Source: Erythrocercus mccallii (lineage: Eukaryota; Chordata; Aves; Passeriformes; Dicruridae). From it: a stretch of 64,000 bases of DNA. Under the pieces are notes generated by a model that saw only the letters and a program-made list of their open reading frames with translations, was not told the origin of the DNA and made no database searches. The translations under genes were made by a program, and so were the position numbers. Positions 13,014 to 24,216 of the stretch are shown piece after piece. The stretch spans positions 563,307-627,306 of the forward strand of contig VZRG01000265.1 of the NCBI GenBank assembly GCA_013397435.1, in the 5' to 3' direction. The first letter of the stretch is position 1. Each line of letters starts with the position of its first letter.

Positions 13014-16000
13014 GTGAGTTACATTGTGACAGCTGCCAAGTAAAGGAGTATGGCTTGGGAATGGGGACAGCAAACCTTGCCAAGGAGCCAAGGAACTACT
13101 CTGAGCCTTGCCAGGCCCCTCAGCATTGCCTGACCCTCTTCTGCATCAGTGAATTTGTCCTTAATCAATGGATGTGAAGGCGATTTGGAATCAAGTCCAC
13201 AGTCACTGTGGAAATGCACACCTCATCTTTTCTGGCATCTCTCCCATCCTGCTTCTTAAAACAGATAAGCCCCTCTCAAAAAATTGTAATGACTTTTTTG
13301 AGGTTATGAGTTTAAACAAAAGGATGAAGGTTAGATTTTTTCTGAGTGTGATATTCACTTCTCTGCAAAGTACATGCTGTTTTTTTCCTAAACCCTTACT
13401 CAGTATTTTTAACACAGAGTCATAATTTTTTTGGTTCCTGGTTCATGCATCTTATAAAACTCCTAATGTTGCCTTCCTCGGAGTGTGTACTTTTGTGTTA
13501 ATATTTGACATCTACAGAGAGAGAAACTTACCAGTAATTTATTACTAGAGAGAAAGAATTTTTTTCTTGAATACCTATGCAATTACAATTCATTCTTCTC
13601 TTCTTTTTTCCTCTCAAGTTTGATGCTGAGTAAAAACTCAGCCACTAGTGAGTTGCATATCCTGATTTGCAGCAGTAGGCTACATGAAGAAAAGAGGTCA
13701 GTGAGGAGAAGCAGAGATCAGGTCATTAGTGTTACTCACCTAGTGCCCATACTTGAGGACAGTGTCAGAAGAGAGTTCAGAGATCCCTGTGAAAGTTGAG
13801 GCAGGAGGACTGACAAGCTGGAAGAATCTCTTTTGCCTGTCTGTGCTTTTGATTACCTCCATCTTTCCATTTGCTCTTTAAAAGCAGAAAAAAACAAAAA
13901 CGGAACCAAAGGCACAAAGGAGGCTGTGTAAAGGGAAGATGGGCTGCAAATGGTCTGCAGGGTTGGTATAGAAACTTTCTCCACTTTCATTCAGTGTTAG
14001 CAAGAAAAAGCCCTCTATCAGTCCTGCTCTGGATTGGAGAGGCAACCAGGTCTCTTGAGCTGCATCTGTAGGAGCTCAGCATTAATTCTTGCTGGGGTTT
14101 TGTCCCCTCTGACTCCAAGCAGAGCAGGGACGAGAAACGAGTGACTTTGTGGCAAGGGTGGCCACCTGGTGTGGCTTCAGCTGGGTTGTCAATTCTCCTC
14201 CATACAGGAATGCAGATACAACCTCAAGCAAGCAGCTTGTGCTCCCCAGCATTCAGCCTGAGGCTCACAAATGGAGCATCCTGAGATGGGAACTGGAAGA
14301 GGAAAGCAGGAAGTAATGGTGTCTCCAGTTTCACTCCAGGAGGGCTGATGCTGTATTGCCTGGTTTCATGAGGGGATAGCACCAAGTTTGAGCACAAAAG
14401 CAGAAGGCGAACGTCACTTCTTGCACACAGATATCCACTCAGTGTGTATTTAAAATATATGCATATATAAATGTGCATACATAAATACGTGTATGTATAT
14501 GTTTTTGCCTGATATGAAGAGACAGAGGCAATGTAAAATACCTCATCTTTCAAGAACTCAAGGAGGATCGCACATTGGTTGCCTCAGTAGAGAGGGGAAG
14601 ACCAGGATAGAAGACTCTTCTTTCCTTTGCCTGGGATTTTGTTCTTATTCCTGTGTATAATTTGTACTGGAAGTTGGCTTGGTGAAGCAGCACTGCTGCA
14701 ACCTTTTATAGAATTTTAGATTTATCTGTGTGCAGAGGAGACCTATTCATATGATAGCTATGGTTTCTCTCTGGAAAAAAAAAAAAAGAGCCGTGTCCAA
14801 AGGGGCTGAAAATTTCTCTATTGTTTATTATTGCTTCCAGGCTTTTGTAGTTCAGTTATGTCGGGATAAGTGCTGTGTTTGGGAAAAGCAAAAGGAGGGT
14901 TGGGAATAATTACAGCTGAAAGTTCTTTCTGGGAACAGGTTGCTTGCGCGTGTCATTTTTGAACTGTGTGATCTTTTCTCAGGAGGAAGAGACCCAAAAG
15001 GGTCATGGGGTTTTTCGAGGGGGAGAGAGGAAATGAGAAACACTTTCCCTCTTTTGGAGAAAGGTAAAAGCAGGATATACCAGGATCCTGTAAAATTCTG
15101 TTTGTTGGCACTGAGCCGTTTCAAAGCTGGGAACAAGTCTGCATCAAAAATCCCAATGTTAGTACGTGAAAGAGGAAAACTGCTGAGGAGAGGAGGGGAA
15201 GAAACAAGGCAGATTCCTGCAGACCGGCTGACACTAGCCAGATTTGAGACTTAGGTCTCAAACTGAGGTATTTACACAGGTAATAAATACGGCTTCACAT
15301 ATCTTGTGCATCATAAATTACAGCTTCTGACACTGAAAGACTATGAAAATTCAGACCCAGCTAGTGATTTCTAACCAAGCCATTCAGTTTTGAGCTCTCA
15401 TAGTGCTGTGGCAGGGAGAAAACATGACTGCTCTTCACAAAAGCTATTCATCTTATATCTTGTGTCTGACAGCCTCCAAAAACAGCAGTCACCCTGAATT
15501 GTGCTTCCAAACCTATCTGAATCTGAGGTGCTTTTTGCATCTCCAGACAGAAAAAATGTCAATAGGGAAAAAAGCACTCTGTCCTAAAAAAATGCAGCTC
15601 AGTAACACTTAAAAATGCATATTTTGGCCTGGCGGATCCTGTCAATCCTATAGTGTGTTACCTGCCCCTCTTCCCACAGCTCCCCCCACCTATGTAAGAT
15701 GGAAGATGAAAACAGCTTCCAGAGTCAAGATCAAGCAGTACCATAAAACCACATATCTGGCACTTGAATTCCACAGTCTCCTGAAAACTCCACAAACTCA
15801 ACCACAGGTGGAGCAGTACCTGTTCACTTTCTGGGTCCTGCCCTTTTCACCTTCCTCTGATGTGTGCTTAAAGCAGACAGTTCCAGTTTCTCTTCCTTGA
15901 TTCAGCACTTCCCACCTGAGTGAGGGAGCCATTGAAAAAATCCAAAACCAACTAAACTAAATCCTTCTGCTTCTAAAATCTAGTTTCTTTCTGCTACATA

Positions 16001-16782
16001 CATCTCAAGACTTTTTAGATTAAAATGCTGTATTTTTTTATTGAAGTTGATGGCAATCTCTCTTTGATTTTAGTCAGGACCAGGATTTTGCACACGTATG
16101 TATCTATCAAAACATTAATTTTTCAGTACGCCATCTTTGAAAGTACGGGGGACTAATAATATTTGGAGATAAAAGCTGAAAGTATATTGGGACTCCAGAG
16201 TAATGTCCATCCTTTTTCTAGTGTTCTTGTGCCTGAATATATCAAGCATCATGTCTGAGTAGTGCAGGTGGTTTCTACGCAGGGGGAGATTAGGAAGAGC
16301 CAGGTGCTGTACTGCTGCTTTTGCACTGAGATGCCAGTTTGCAAGGCAAGAGATTTGAAGCAAAAAGGAATACTTATAGGGTTGTCTAGCTTGAAGTTTC
16401 ATTTTAGGATCTAAAATGGAGGCACATGAAGGAACGGAGATACGGTTTCTTGTCGACATTTGTTGTTGCAGTGATATTAGACATGTATGTTATCATGTTC
16501 GGATTACACATTATTGTGAGCTACTTGGACAGCTTCTTTTTCTGTTTCAGTGATGCAGTTTGGAATATTCGAAGGAAGAAAACGGCCCATGTGCTGCAGG
16601 GACTACTTGTGTGTAAAGGGACATTTTGTTGGTTAAGAAGTCGAGGCAGGGTGTTTGTGCAAATGCGTGCTCTGTGTGCCGGGGTACACGCTCACACCCC
16701 GGTGAGAGCCAGGGGCTGGCTCCCGGCGCTGCTCCCGCAGGTCAGGCACGATGGCAGCCATCACCTGTGCCAGCCTAGGATT

Positions 16783-16804
16783 CCAGAGCCAGCCCTGGCT
16801 CTGG
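16783..16804. repeat. perfect 10-bp inverted repeat, 2-nt spacer
   Basis: 'ccagagccag' (16783-16792) and 'ctggctctgg' (16795-16804) are perfect reverse complements separated by 'cc'. The repeat lies on the upstream shoulder of the CpG island. It could be a dimeric protein-binding site or a cruciform/hairpin; no specific factor is claimed. Confidence 0.85.
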
Positions 16805-16954
16805 TAGCGGCCAGGCTCTTCCAGTGCCGCCGAGGAGCGCGGGGAAAGGTGGGGAAAAGCCCCCCGGGCCCCGAGCTCCGCGTCCCGCACTCGCTGGCCC
16901 TGCGGCAGGCCGCGGGCGGGGGTCCGGGGGCCGCGGCTCCCGCGGCGGCGGTGC

Positions 16955-17076
16955 NNNNNNNNNNNNNNNNNNNNNNNNNNNNNNNNNNNNNNNNNNNNNN
17001 NNNNNNNNNNNNNNNNNNNNNNNNNNNNNNNNNNNNNNNNNNNNNNNNNNNNNNNNNNNNNNNNNNNNNNNNNNNN
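16955..17076. other. assembly gap (122 N)
   Basis: A run of 122 N sits inside the G/C-rich promoter region, just upstream of the inferred GNAL 5' UTR. Very GC-rich promoter DNA is commonly lost in short-read bird assemblies, which fits the flanking sequence. Confidence 0.99.
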
Positions 17077-17443
17077 CCAGGTAGATCCGTCCGGCTTTTA
17101 CCTTTCTCCTTCGGCTCCCCTGCGCGTAGGGCTGGTAGCGGGGCTGTTTCCTGGTCTCGCAGAAAGAGGCAGTGCTGAGTTAGGAAGACAAAAATAGACC
17201 TTTACAGAGAAATATAGGGATTGTGTGCGCGGTGGGGAGGGAGAGCGGAGAGCGGCACCCGGCTGGTTTCCAGGAGGAGCCCTTTTCTCCCTCTCGTTGC
17301 ATGTTAGGCATTTTTGCACAGCTTTCTCCCCCCACCCCCTCCCCGCCGGGGCAGGGTTGCCTCTGCCGCCTGCTCTCCGCATCTCTGGTGGGGAGCGAAG
17401 CAGCCAACTCCGCTGCGATCGGAGAGCGGCCAGAGACCATTTT

Positions 17444-17449
17444 ATGTGA
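17444..17449 (+). promoter_or_regulatory. start-stop upstream ORF (ATG-TGA) before GNAL
   Basis: An ATG at 17444-17446 is followed immediately by TGA at 17447-17449, 149 bases before the GNAL start codon. The same TGA also ends a longer upstream frame open from 17225. If transcription starts upstream of this point, the element would lie in the 5' UTR, where minimal start-stop uORFs can stall initiating ribosomes and lower translation of the main frame. Whether it is transcribed is unknown. Confidence 0.45.
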
Positions 17450-17598
17450 GCGAGCCGGGTGGGAAGAAGCGGAGAGAAACCGTCGCAGGGACACACACGG
17501 ATCTAAAGACTTGTCTTCTGCCTCCCCCCCACTCCCTCCCCCTTGTAAATACTAAATCTGAGAAGGCAGCGATTTGACATCCACCCTGAGCAGCGGCT

Positions 17599-17737
17599 AT
17601 GGGGTGTTTGGGCAACAGCAAAACGGAGGATCAGCGTATCGATGAGAAAGCGCAGCGAGAAGCCAACAAAAAAATAGAGAAGCAGTTGCAGAAAGAGAGG
17701 CTGGCTTATAAAGCGACACACCGCTTGCTGCTGCTGG
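17599..17737 (+). CDS. GNAL: GNAL coding exon 1
   Basis: 139 coding bases, residues 1-46 plus the first base of codon 47. It begins MGCLGNSKTEDQRIDEKAQ and ends ATHRLLLL before a consensus donor (G|gtaagg), phase 1. The N-terminus lacks the two extra residues of human G-alpha-olf (a second G after MGCLG, a second T in KTTEDQ) and resembles GNAS there. Confidence 0.97.
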
Positions 17738-19348
17738 GTAAGGAGGAAGCGGCAGAGGTGGGGGCCGGGGCGAGCAGGGCGAGGAGGGGGCAGCAGCCCC
17801 AGCCCGCCGGGGCGGCGGGCGCAGCCGAGAGGGGAGATGAGGCGTGCGCCTTGGCTATGGAAAATGTAGGCTGCTGTATTGAGCAATGAGCGAGGCGTCC
17901 ACAGATCGAGCTCAGCGCCTGAGCCACATGGATGCACACATACAAAAATGCTGCTGAGGTGGGAGATGCTGTCGCGTCCAGAAAAAAAAAAAAAAAAACA
18001 AACAACAAACAAAAAATACCCTACTGCTCCGACCCCCCAGCCTGAACCGTGTGTCACAATGTTCTCCCTTCTTTCTCTTTTAGGGGCTGGTGAGTCAGGA
18101 AAAAGCACTATTGTGAAACAAATGCGAATCCTACATGTCAATGGATTTAATTCAGAGTAAGAAATATTGACACTTTGTGACTTATTTTTCCTTAAATGTT
18201 GGAAGCAAGTTAACACACAGTACGCTAGGAAATTTCAACTCTCATCCCCTGTGTTTTGGTGCCTTGACACTGTGTTTTCAGGGAGGGAGGGGAGTGAGAA
18301 TAAGGAAATTGCTGCTATTGTATGTTTGCATTTTCTCCTTCTGGCCCCTTTACTGTATTTTACACTGTTGCTACTGCAGCGCTTGACAGGCCCCTGTGTA
18401 GCAACAACATGGCGACTACTTTTTACATAGAAGCAAATAACCAAATATTGCATCTGTCTGTAATATAAAATACATGTCAAATCATAGTCAGGATGACACT
18501 CTGTGCTGTTTTTCCGGTGCTGGGGTTAGTGTAAAACTGAAACTAATTTTGCCTATTTGTTAGAAATCATCCTGTTTCGTGAGGCTACATCATTTTCTCT
18601 CTGAAGAACTCTTTGTCAGAAATCATTATTAATCCATAGCATTCATTTTAGATATCTGTTGGCCTTCACCTATGTGTTGTTGATTTAGAGCATGTTTACA
18701 GCATGCTGTAGAAATGAAAGAATGACTTCCAGTTCCATCAGGGGAGGCTTTGCAGATGTGGCTGTGATTGTCTGATTTAAAAAAATACATTAGGGATGAA
18801 TGTGCATTGCTCTTCATACTGCGCAAGAAAATGGATAACGAGAAAATCTATTTGTCTTGCCTTTTTTTTTTTCTGTTAGTATGTTTTAATGTTTGATAAA
18901 CAAGCGATCAGTGAAAAAAAATAAATGCAAGTGACTGAACTGCTTTGGAAGAAAAAATCAAAGTGTTAATATTTCTGTTTTAATGCAGAGAAAAGAAACA
19001 GAAAATACTGGATATTCGGAAAAATGTTAAAGATGCGATTGTGGTAAGAACACACTTTATACTGTTCTTAAATGCTTGTTTGTACTGGAAATTATAAGGA
19101 TTGTGCTCTTCAAGATTGTGATGAGAGAAATCCCATTTTGCTGATCAGATTGGATTATCTTCTGTTGATCCTGTATCCTAGATTTATCCAGATTAATGTG
19201 TTTGTTTTTTTGTTTTATCCAATTCTAGACTATAGTTTCAGCTATGAGCACTTTAATACCCCCAGTTCCATTGGCCAACCCAGAAAACCAATTTCGAATG
19301 GACTACATCAAGAGTATAGCTCCTCTTTCTGACTTTGACTATACACAG
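17599..19348 (+). CDS. GNAL: GNAL, G-alpha-olf subunit, 5' part (coding exons 1-4)
   Basis: This encodes the alpha subunit of the heterotrimeric G protein Golf. In vertebrates Golf couples olfactory receptors, and striatal dopamine D1 and adenosine A2A receptors, to adenylyl cyclase at the plasma membrane. Joining 17599-17737, 18084-18156, 18989-19043 and 19229-19348 gives 387 nt, 129 codons, with consistent phases. Visible features are Gly2/Cys3 (lipid attachment in the Gs class), a basic N-terminal helix that contacts beta-gamma in this family, the P-loop GAGESGKST (residues 47-55) and the start of the helical domain. GNAL rather than GNAS is shown by KERLAYKATHR and by exon 3-4 residues such as KILDIRKNVKDAIV and DYIKSIAP. 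Human short-form G-alpha-olf has 381 residues, so about two thirds of the protein lies beyond the window. The start is fixed by an in-frame TGA at 17575-17577 and a good Kozak context (G at -3, G at +4). No frameshift or missing key residue is seen. Confidence 0.97.
17738..18083 (+). other. GNAL: GNAL intron 1
   Basis: 346 bases, gtaagg...ttttag. The 5' half continues the CpG island. The 3' half holds an A17 run followed by CAAA-like repeats (17982-18017), shortly before the pyrimidine-rich acceptor. No further exon or RNA gene is seen. Confidence 0.95.
17982..18017. repeat. A-rich tract (A17 then CAAA/CAA repeats)
   Basis: Seventeen A are followed by 'caaacaacaaacaaaaaa'. It may be a retroposon tail remnant or simple slippage. 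It ends about 66 bases before GNAL exon 2. Confidence 0.9.
18084..18156 (+). CDS. GNAL: GNAL coding exon 2 (P-loop)
   Basis: 73 bases between 'tctcttttag' and donor GA|gtaaga, entering at phase 1 and leaving at phase 2. It encodes GAGESGKSTIVKQMRILHVN followed by GFNS and part of the next codon. The Walker A lysine and serine (GKS) that bind the GTP phosphates and magnesium are intact. Confidence 0.97.
18157..18988 (+). other. GNAL: GNAL intron 2
   Basis: 832 bases, gtaaga...atgcag. AT-rich unique sequence with a T11 run near 18861-18871. No RNA gene, repeat family or extra exon recognised. Confidence 0.93.
18989..19043 (+). CDS. GNAL: GNAL coding exon 3
   Basis: 55 bases, entering at phase 2 and leaving at phase 0 with donor GTG|gtaaga. 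It completes a Glu codon and encodes EKKQKILDIRKNVKDAIV, at the entry to the helical domain. The paralogue GNAS has a 15-residue alternative exon in this area; nothing equivalent is visible in the adjoining introns here. Confidence 0.96.
19229..19348 (+). CDS. GNAL: GNAL coding exon 4
   Basis: 120 bases, phase 0 at both ends, after the acceptor 'tttatccaattctag' and before donor CAG|gtaaga. The 40 residues start TIVSAMSTLIPPVPLANPEN and end SDFDYTQ, and form part of the helical domain. The preceding intron 3 is only 185 bases (19044-19228). Human G-alpha-olf differs at a few positions (for example FRSDY where this has FRMDY, and EYSQ where this has DYTQ), as expected for an orthologue. Confidence 0.97.
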
Positions 19349-22300
19349 GTAAGAACAGAAACCACTAATTTATTCTGCTTCAAAGGGGAATGTGTTCCTT
19401 CACTTTGATTTACTGAAACATTGGGGGTTTTTACATTTTGGAAGATGGTTGTGGAAAGACCTTATGCCAGCATCACCTCTGTTAACTTTCTAACAAAACT
19501 GTGGTGGTTGCACCTGTTTTAGTGGTGCATGGTTTTGTTGTTACAGATTTATTTGCTGCTGTTTCTAAATACTGTTTCTGCATTTAGTTCTCTTCAAATT
19601 TTCTGATGCAATCTTACATATTGACACATCAAATAAGACTTTGTTGAAAGCTGATTTCCTATGTGGAATTAGATGCAGGATGTTAGTCTGAGGAGTTACT
19701 GTCTACCTGCAGAAAAGGATATAAAAGGAAATAAAAGGCTAGAGTGGCCTCAGTGTTGTTTCCCATACTTACTGCACTTCAGAGTGGAAACCTGCGTAAG
19801 CAGTGGTCAAGTGAGGTGCTTTGCTTTCTCATGTATTGTAGTTGGCATAAGCAGTGGTTTGCTTGTATGTAAATGTTGCCTTAATTTGGTATGGATTCAA
19901 TGTGGGACTTCTGCGTGAAGGTTGATCTTTTGTATACAAATGAGAGAGACTTTTCAGATTAACTTGCATAGGCATCTTACATTATTTTTATCTTTTTATG
20001 TTATTATTTATAGACACATGCATAGAATGTTTCATATTTTATGCATGACATGAAAACAAGTGCATAGACATTCTGAATTTTATTTTTGCAGTAGCACAGT
20101 TTTAATTTGCCTTAAAATGGTAATGAAAGCGATTTGTTATGGATACAGTAAGGACTTAAAAATATCTTCATTTGTTGGCTAAATGGTTGCAAGTTGTACA
20201 TGCTATCAATACTGCCAAAGAAGCCATTTACAATAGAGTGTCTTTAGGTTATTATAGCTTCAGGGGGCAAGGGGGAGAAGAGGAAGAGTAGTTTCTTTAT
20301 TATATGACTCATATTCTCTGATGTGTGGTTTTGCCTCTGGTAAACCTACCATTTGAAGGTTCAAGATAAAGAAAAATTATCAGACATCTTGTACAGTTAG
20401 AATTTAACACAGAATGCAGATGTTAAAAAAAATGACTGCAAGGTACACCCACATATTGCATAATTGCTCAATTGGTGGATGTAAGTTAGTGAAAATGAGA
20501 AACTCTTTTTAGAAACGGAATGTGAGCTTGACATGAAGTATTTGTCTTATGCAGGTGTTACAGTTCTGAGGCATTTGTTGCTCATTTTATGTGGATCTTT
20601 TTTTCTTGAAATTTGATCCTTAGATGTTTGAGTAAAAAAAAGGTGATAAATATACTTTGCAGTTCTCTATAGTAGATATGTTCTTTTGAGTTTCTGGGAT
20701 AAAAGAAGGCTAAACTGGACTTTTCATATGGCTGGAGTTTTTTTTTTTAATTGCTTTCAAATTTTCTCCTTTTTCACAGAAGCTGACTATATCTAGTCAA
20801 ATTTGACTCATGGCTTGGTATTTTATATAGGGGAAAATTTAGCATTCTTGGAGGGGAAAAGAATAGGACCCAGTGGATTTTGAAACAACAATTCATTTGA
20901 AATCTCAATTCAAAGTCCATTTTGGTTTAAAATAAAAATATTAATAAGTGGTTTTTAATTAAATAGGTTTTCTGAAAATACCATCATGTTATTTAAAGAG
21001 TGTCAATTATTAGTCCTAATTTTAAAAAAATATTTGAAAGGCTGTTACAAGTTTAAAATAATAAGATTAATCTAATGCTGGTTTACAAGTAAATATATTT
21101 CTGTGTCACTTCCATATTTTCCCTTCTGTTTTCTTCTCAGCTCAATTCATAGGTTTAATATATTTAAAATGTAAAGTATGCCAAGATTTTTTGGGGCTTT
21201 TAAATTTTTCTTGGTTTAGAATGTTATTTATCTCCAGGAAGATTTGTGAGCAAGGCAGATTGAAAAAAAATGCTATTGTGCTTCAGGGCTTGATTTTACT
21301 CCACTTTAAGCCAATGATAAAGTAAAATTAGGTTTCCAGCTGAAATAAATTTTGACCCATTTAGTATTTTTGGATAAGGACAGATATAAAAATAAATACT
21401 TGGATAGTAATCAGTCAGGCATCCTCTGCTAAGCATTACTGATTCTGTAATTAATAGCTGATGTATGGAGTAAGGCCTTCTGAGCCCAAACCAAGTATTG
21501 AGCAGTAGACATTCAAGACTTTAGGTCTAATCATCCTTACTTCAAAATAGTTGTAAAGGGAAAAATGCTGATGCAGGCAGCTCTGGGGCACATTTTGGCA
21601 CATTCTGTAAAGTGACAAAGGTTACCCTCCTTTGAATGAGGGAAGAGGCAGCTTCAGGGTTTTTAACAGTATGAATGGTAATGAGTTGTTGAAGACCCTT
21701 AGTGCTGCAATTTGTATTACACATGTGTCATGTTTTTGGATGACATTAGCCATGTAAACTTTGTCATAAAAATCGATGTGTATTAGTTGAAGATGGATTT
21801 CAGATATGTTGCATGCCAATGTGGGAAAATGACTTCTTTTCATGGGTCTCTAAAAAGAGATCCCTGATGAAATGCAGAAACTGCACTGATGGCACAATCT
21901 GACCAACACTTCTGGGGTGCTAATTTAAGTATATTTGTGACATATTGGATGTGCTTGGACAGGCATTTTTAAACTGCATACAAATTAACTAATAGACATT
22001 TAATTGTGAAAATTATCCTTAAAATAAGTGGATACAAAAATACTGATTTCCTGTGGGTGAAAGCATACTCTTAATTGCAATTTATGATTGAAATTCCAAG
22101 AACCTGAGTAAAGATGGGGACTTCATATGTAGACTAAGATATTCTGGGTCTTTGTTTATGTGATTTTTTAAATTACATACGTCTCTATAAAATGTAAGCA
22201 GACTATTTCATTTCATAGTGATATACATTTTAAAACAAATGGTTTTCTCTTTACAGTGTTCTAACATTACTTTAACAGTCTCTGAAGTGCCCCCCACAAG

Positions 22301-22403
22301 AGTTTTACTTACTCTAAAAAATCATTATTTATATGGTTTGGTTATGCTGCCTTGATGATTCTCTTAGTTGCTATTAAAAAATTGAAAACTATTTTATAAT
22401 TTT

Positions 22404-22436
22404 TACAGTCTTTTATTACTTTGATAAAAGACTGTA
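22404..22436. repeat. perfect 13-bp inverted repeat, 7-nt loop
   Basis: 'tacagtcttttat' (22404-22416) pairs perfectly with 'ataaaagactgta' (22424-22436) around 'tactttg'. It would form a stable stem-loop in the GNAL primary transcript or in DNA. The stem is shorter than a typical microRNA precursor. Confidence 0.9.
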
Positions 22437-24216
22437 CAATTTTAACAAAATATTTCTTGGCTGACTGATGTATTCTAACTCTATAAATAAAAATTAGAGC
22501 TAGAGTTTTTACAAAATTTATAAATAGAAATAAGTCAAGTGTCCACTGTATTTTCTTCCTTAAGTTATGACAGGAATCAAGGTAAACTTTTGTCTGACCA
22601 AATTTGGCATTGTCTTTGCTCAAAGGTGGAATCAGCGGAAATGCTTTAACACTGGAATTGTAGCATGCATGCCCTATCAAAAAGGATTTTTTTTATTATT
22701 TTTGGCAAAGTGTTGATTGATATTTGCTAAAGTTAACAGGAACTGACCCGCTGCAATTTTAATCCTTTATTGATGGGGATTTATTTTGTCCTTTGTGAAT
22801 CAGGGTGAACATATTAAAGCCATATTATGCTGGTAGCTGTAGTGTATTATCTAAGTGTGTGTTTACTCAAGTTCACTTGTCTTTATTAAAGTTTTTGAAT
22901 TTTCTGGGAACTACAGAGCTGCTCAGTGTATAATTCCTTTACTCCTTCTTCCTCAAAAATGTAGCCAAATGAAGTCGCTTTGCATGAAATGTGTTTTGAA
23001 GGAAGCTCATCTGATCAGTTTTGTGTGGGTAATGGTCACCTACCCCAGTTGCATTGTCAAGTGTTTGGCCATACAAACCAGTTACCAGTGAAAGTGAATC
23101 ATCTGCTTAGCAGAGAACATATAAACACTTGACAGGTTTTAGGGAGCAGGGAGAGTTTTCAAAAGATTCATCTTCTTTTGCAAAGAATGTTTCAGGGAGG
23201 CGAAGTATTTTTTGGAAACTTTTTAAGTAGTGAATTGTGTGGATGTGGTCCCTTGTGCTGATTTTAGTATGTGAGTTTTAAATATAATTTTTACAGCTAT
23301 TTTATTAGTCAGGCAAGCTCTTTAATTTAGCTGTTAAGAATGAAATGTTAATGTGGGCATTGAGGAGGAAAGTACTTTAGATTAATCAGGTCTGTGGTTT
23401 GCTTTACATTTTCAGATATTGCAGTTTGAGTTCTATCAGGATATCGTATTCATATTATAAAGACACGATAAAGAAAGATAAATACTTCTGCTCAGAATTT
23501 GAAGTTACATAGACTTCTGTTAAGCATTTCAAATTTTTATGATACCTGGTATTCAAATTCAATCTTGTGTTGATTCCTGGAGGTTGCTGCTTTTCACAGT
23601 GTGCGTCTCAATGTTTGAAGCAACTGAAAATCTTGCTCAGGCAAAAGTGTAGTGTTGGGCTGTAGAAAATCTTTATCCTGGATTAAAAAAACATTGATGA
23701 GTAGGGTTCATATGTGGTTAAAACTTGCTTGGGTTGTACAGTTAATGCCGTGACTTTATTTGACCACAAATTGTTTAAGTTGTTAAGTTTCCCTTTGATG
23801 TAGCCCAAAGGAGTAACAAAATAGCATCACCTTACATTTTCTGCTTTCAATTAACTTAAAATTTTCCCATCTCTTTTGGGAATATGAAAATATACAATGT
23901 TTTACCTGAGATAACATAAAATAAAAGAGATACTGCAGAGAATATTGCCACTCAAATAGCTTCACTTGATTTTGCTTTCTATCCAAATTTTTACTTTAGG
24001 GCTTTGTTTACCATTTTGAGTAGAACAAACACAAGTTTTTTTAACTACCTGTGATTGCAGTACTTAACATCACTATGGTCAATATTAACTTTTTAAAATC
24101 AATTAGACTTAAAAAATTAAGTAATTTCTTGTGTTCTAAGATGCACATTGATAGATTTTCATATTTACATAAACACGTAGTTTTGTATTTAAACAAACAC
24201 AGAAAGTATCTGAAAG

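Larger units (their letters stand above)
7691..16650. other. upstream non-coding DNA before the GNAL CpG island
   Basis: About 9 kb without a recognisable gene. It contains a weak antisense CR1-like stretch (8690-8880), a perfect 20-bp tandem duplication (12663-12702), an exon-like interval (12921-13013), a short A13 run (14775-14787) and otherwise AT-rich unique sequence. In human, GNAL has an alternative long first exon (XL-olf) upstream of the short-form first exon. I looked for its conserved 3' end (residues THRLLLLG before a phase-1 donor) and found only the short-form copy, at 17714-17737. Confidence 0.5.
16660..17960 (+). promoter_or_regulatory. GNAL: CpG island / GNAL short-form promoter region
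   Basis: This is the only long G/C- and CpG-rich block in the window. It spans the 5' flank, the inferred 5' UTR, the first coding exon and the start of intron 1. It includes a GC box (GGGCGGGG at 16915-16922) and further C/G runs at 17333-17352. I see no TATA box at a sensible distance, which suits a dispersed CpG-island promoter; the transcription start cannot be placed from sequence alone. The block is broken by a 122-base gap (16955-17076), so part of the promoter is missing from this assembly. The edges are approximate. Confidence 0.75.

Noticed and set aside
16426..17178. Long open frame (about 250 codons) on + entering the CpG island
   Set aside because: It runs through the N gap, which artificially keeps it open. 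The visible part is low-complexity G/C-rich translation with no family motif. It does not match the human XL-olf first exon and lacks its ending (THRLLLLG) before a donor.
17599..19348. GNAS instead of GNAL
   Set aside because: The first 30 residues resemble GNAS, but KERLAYKATHR and the exon 3-4 residues (KILDIRKNVKDAIV, DYIKSIAP) are those of GNAL.
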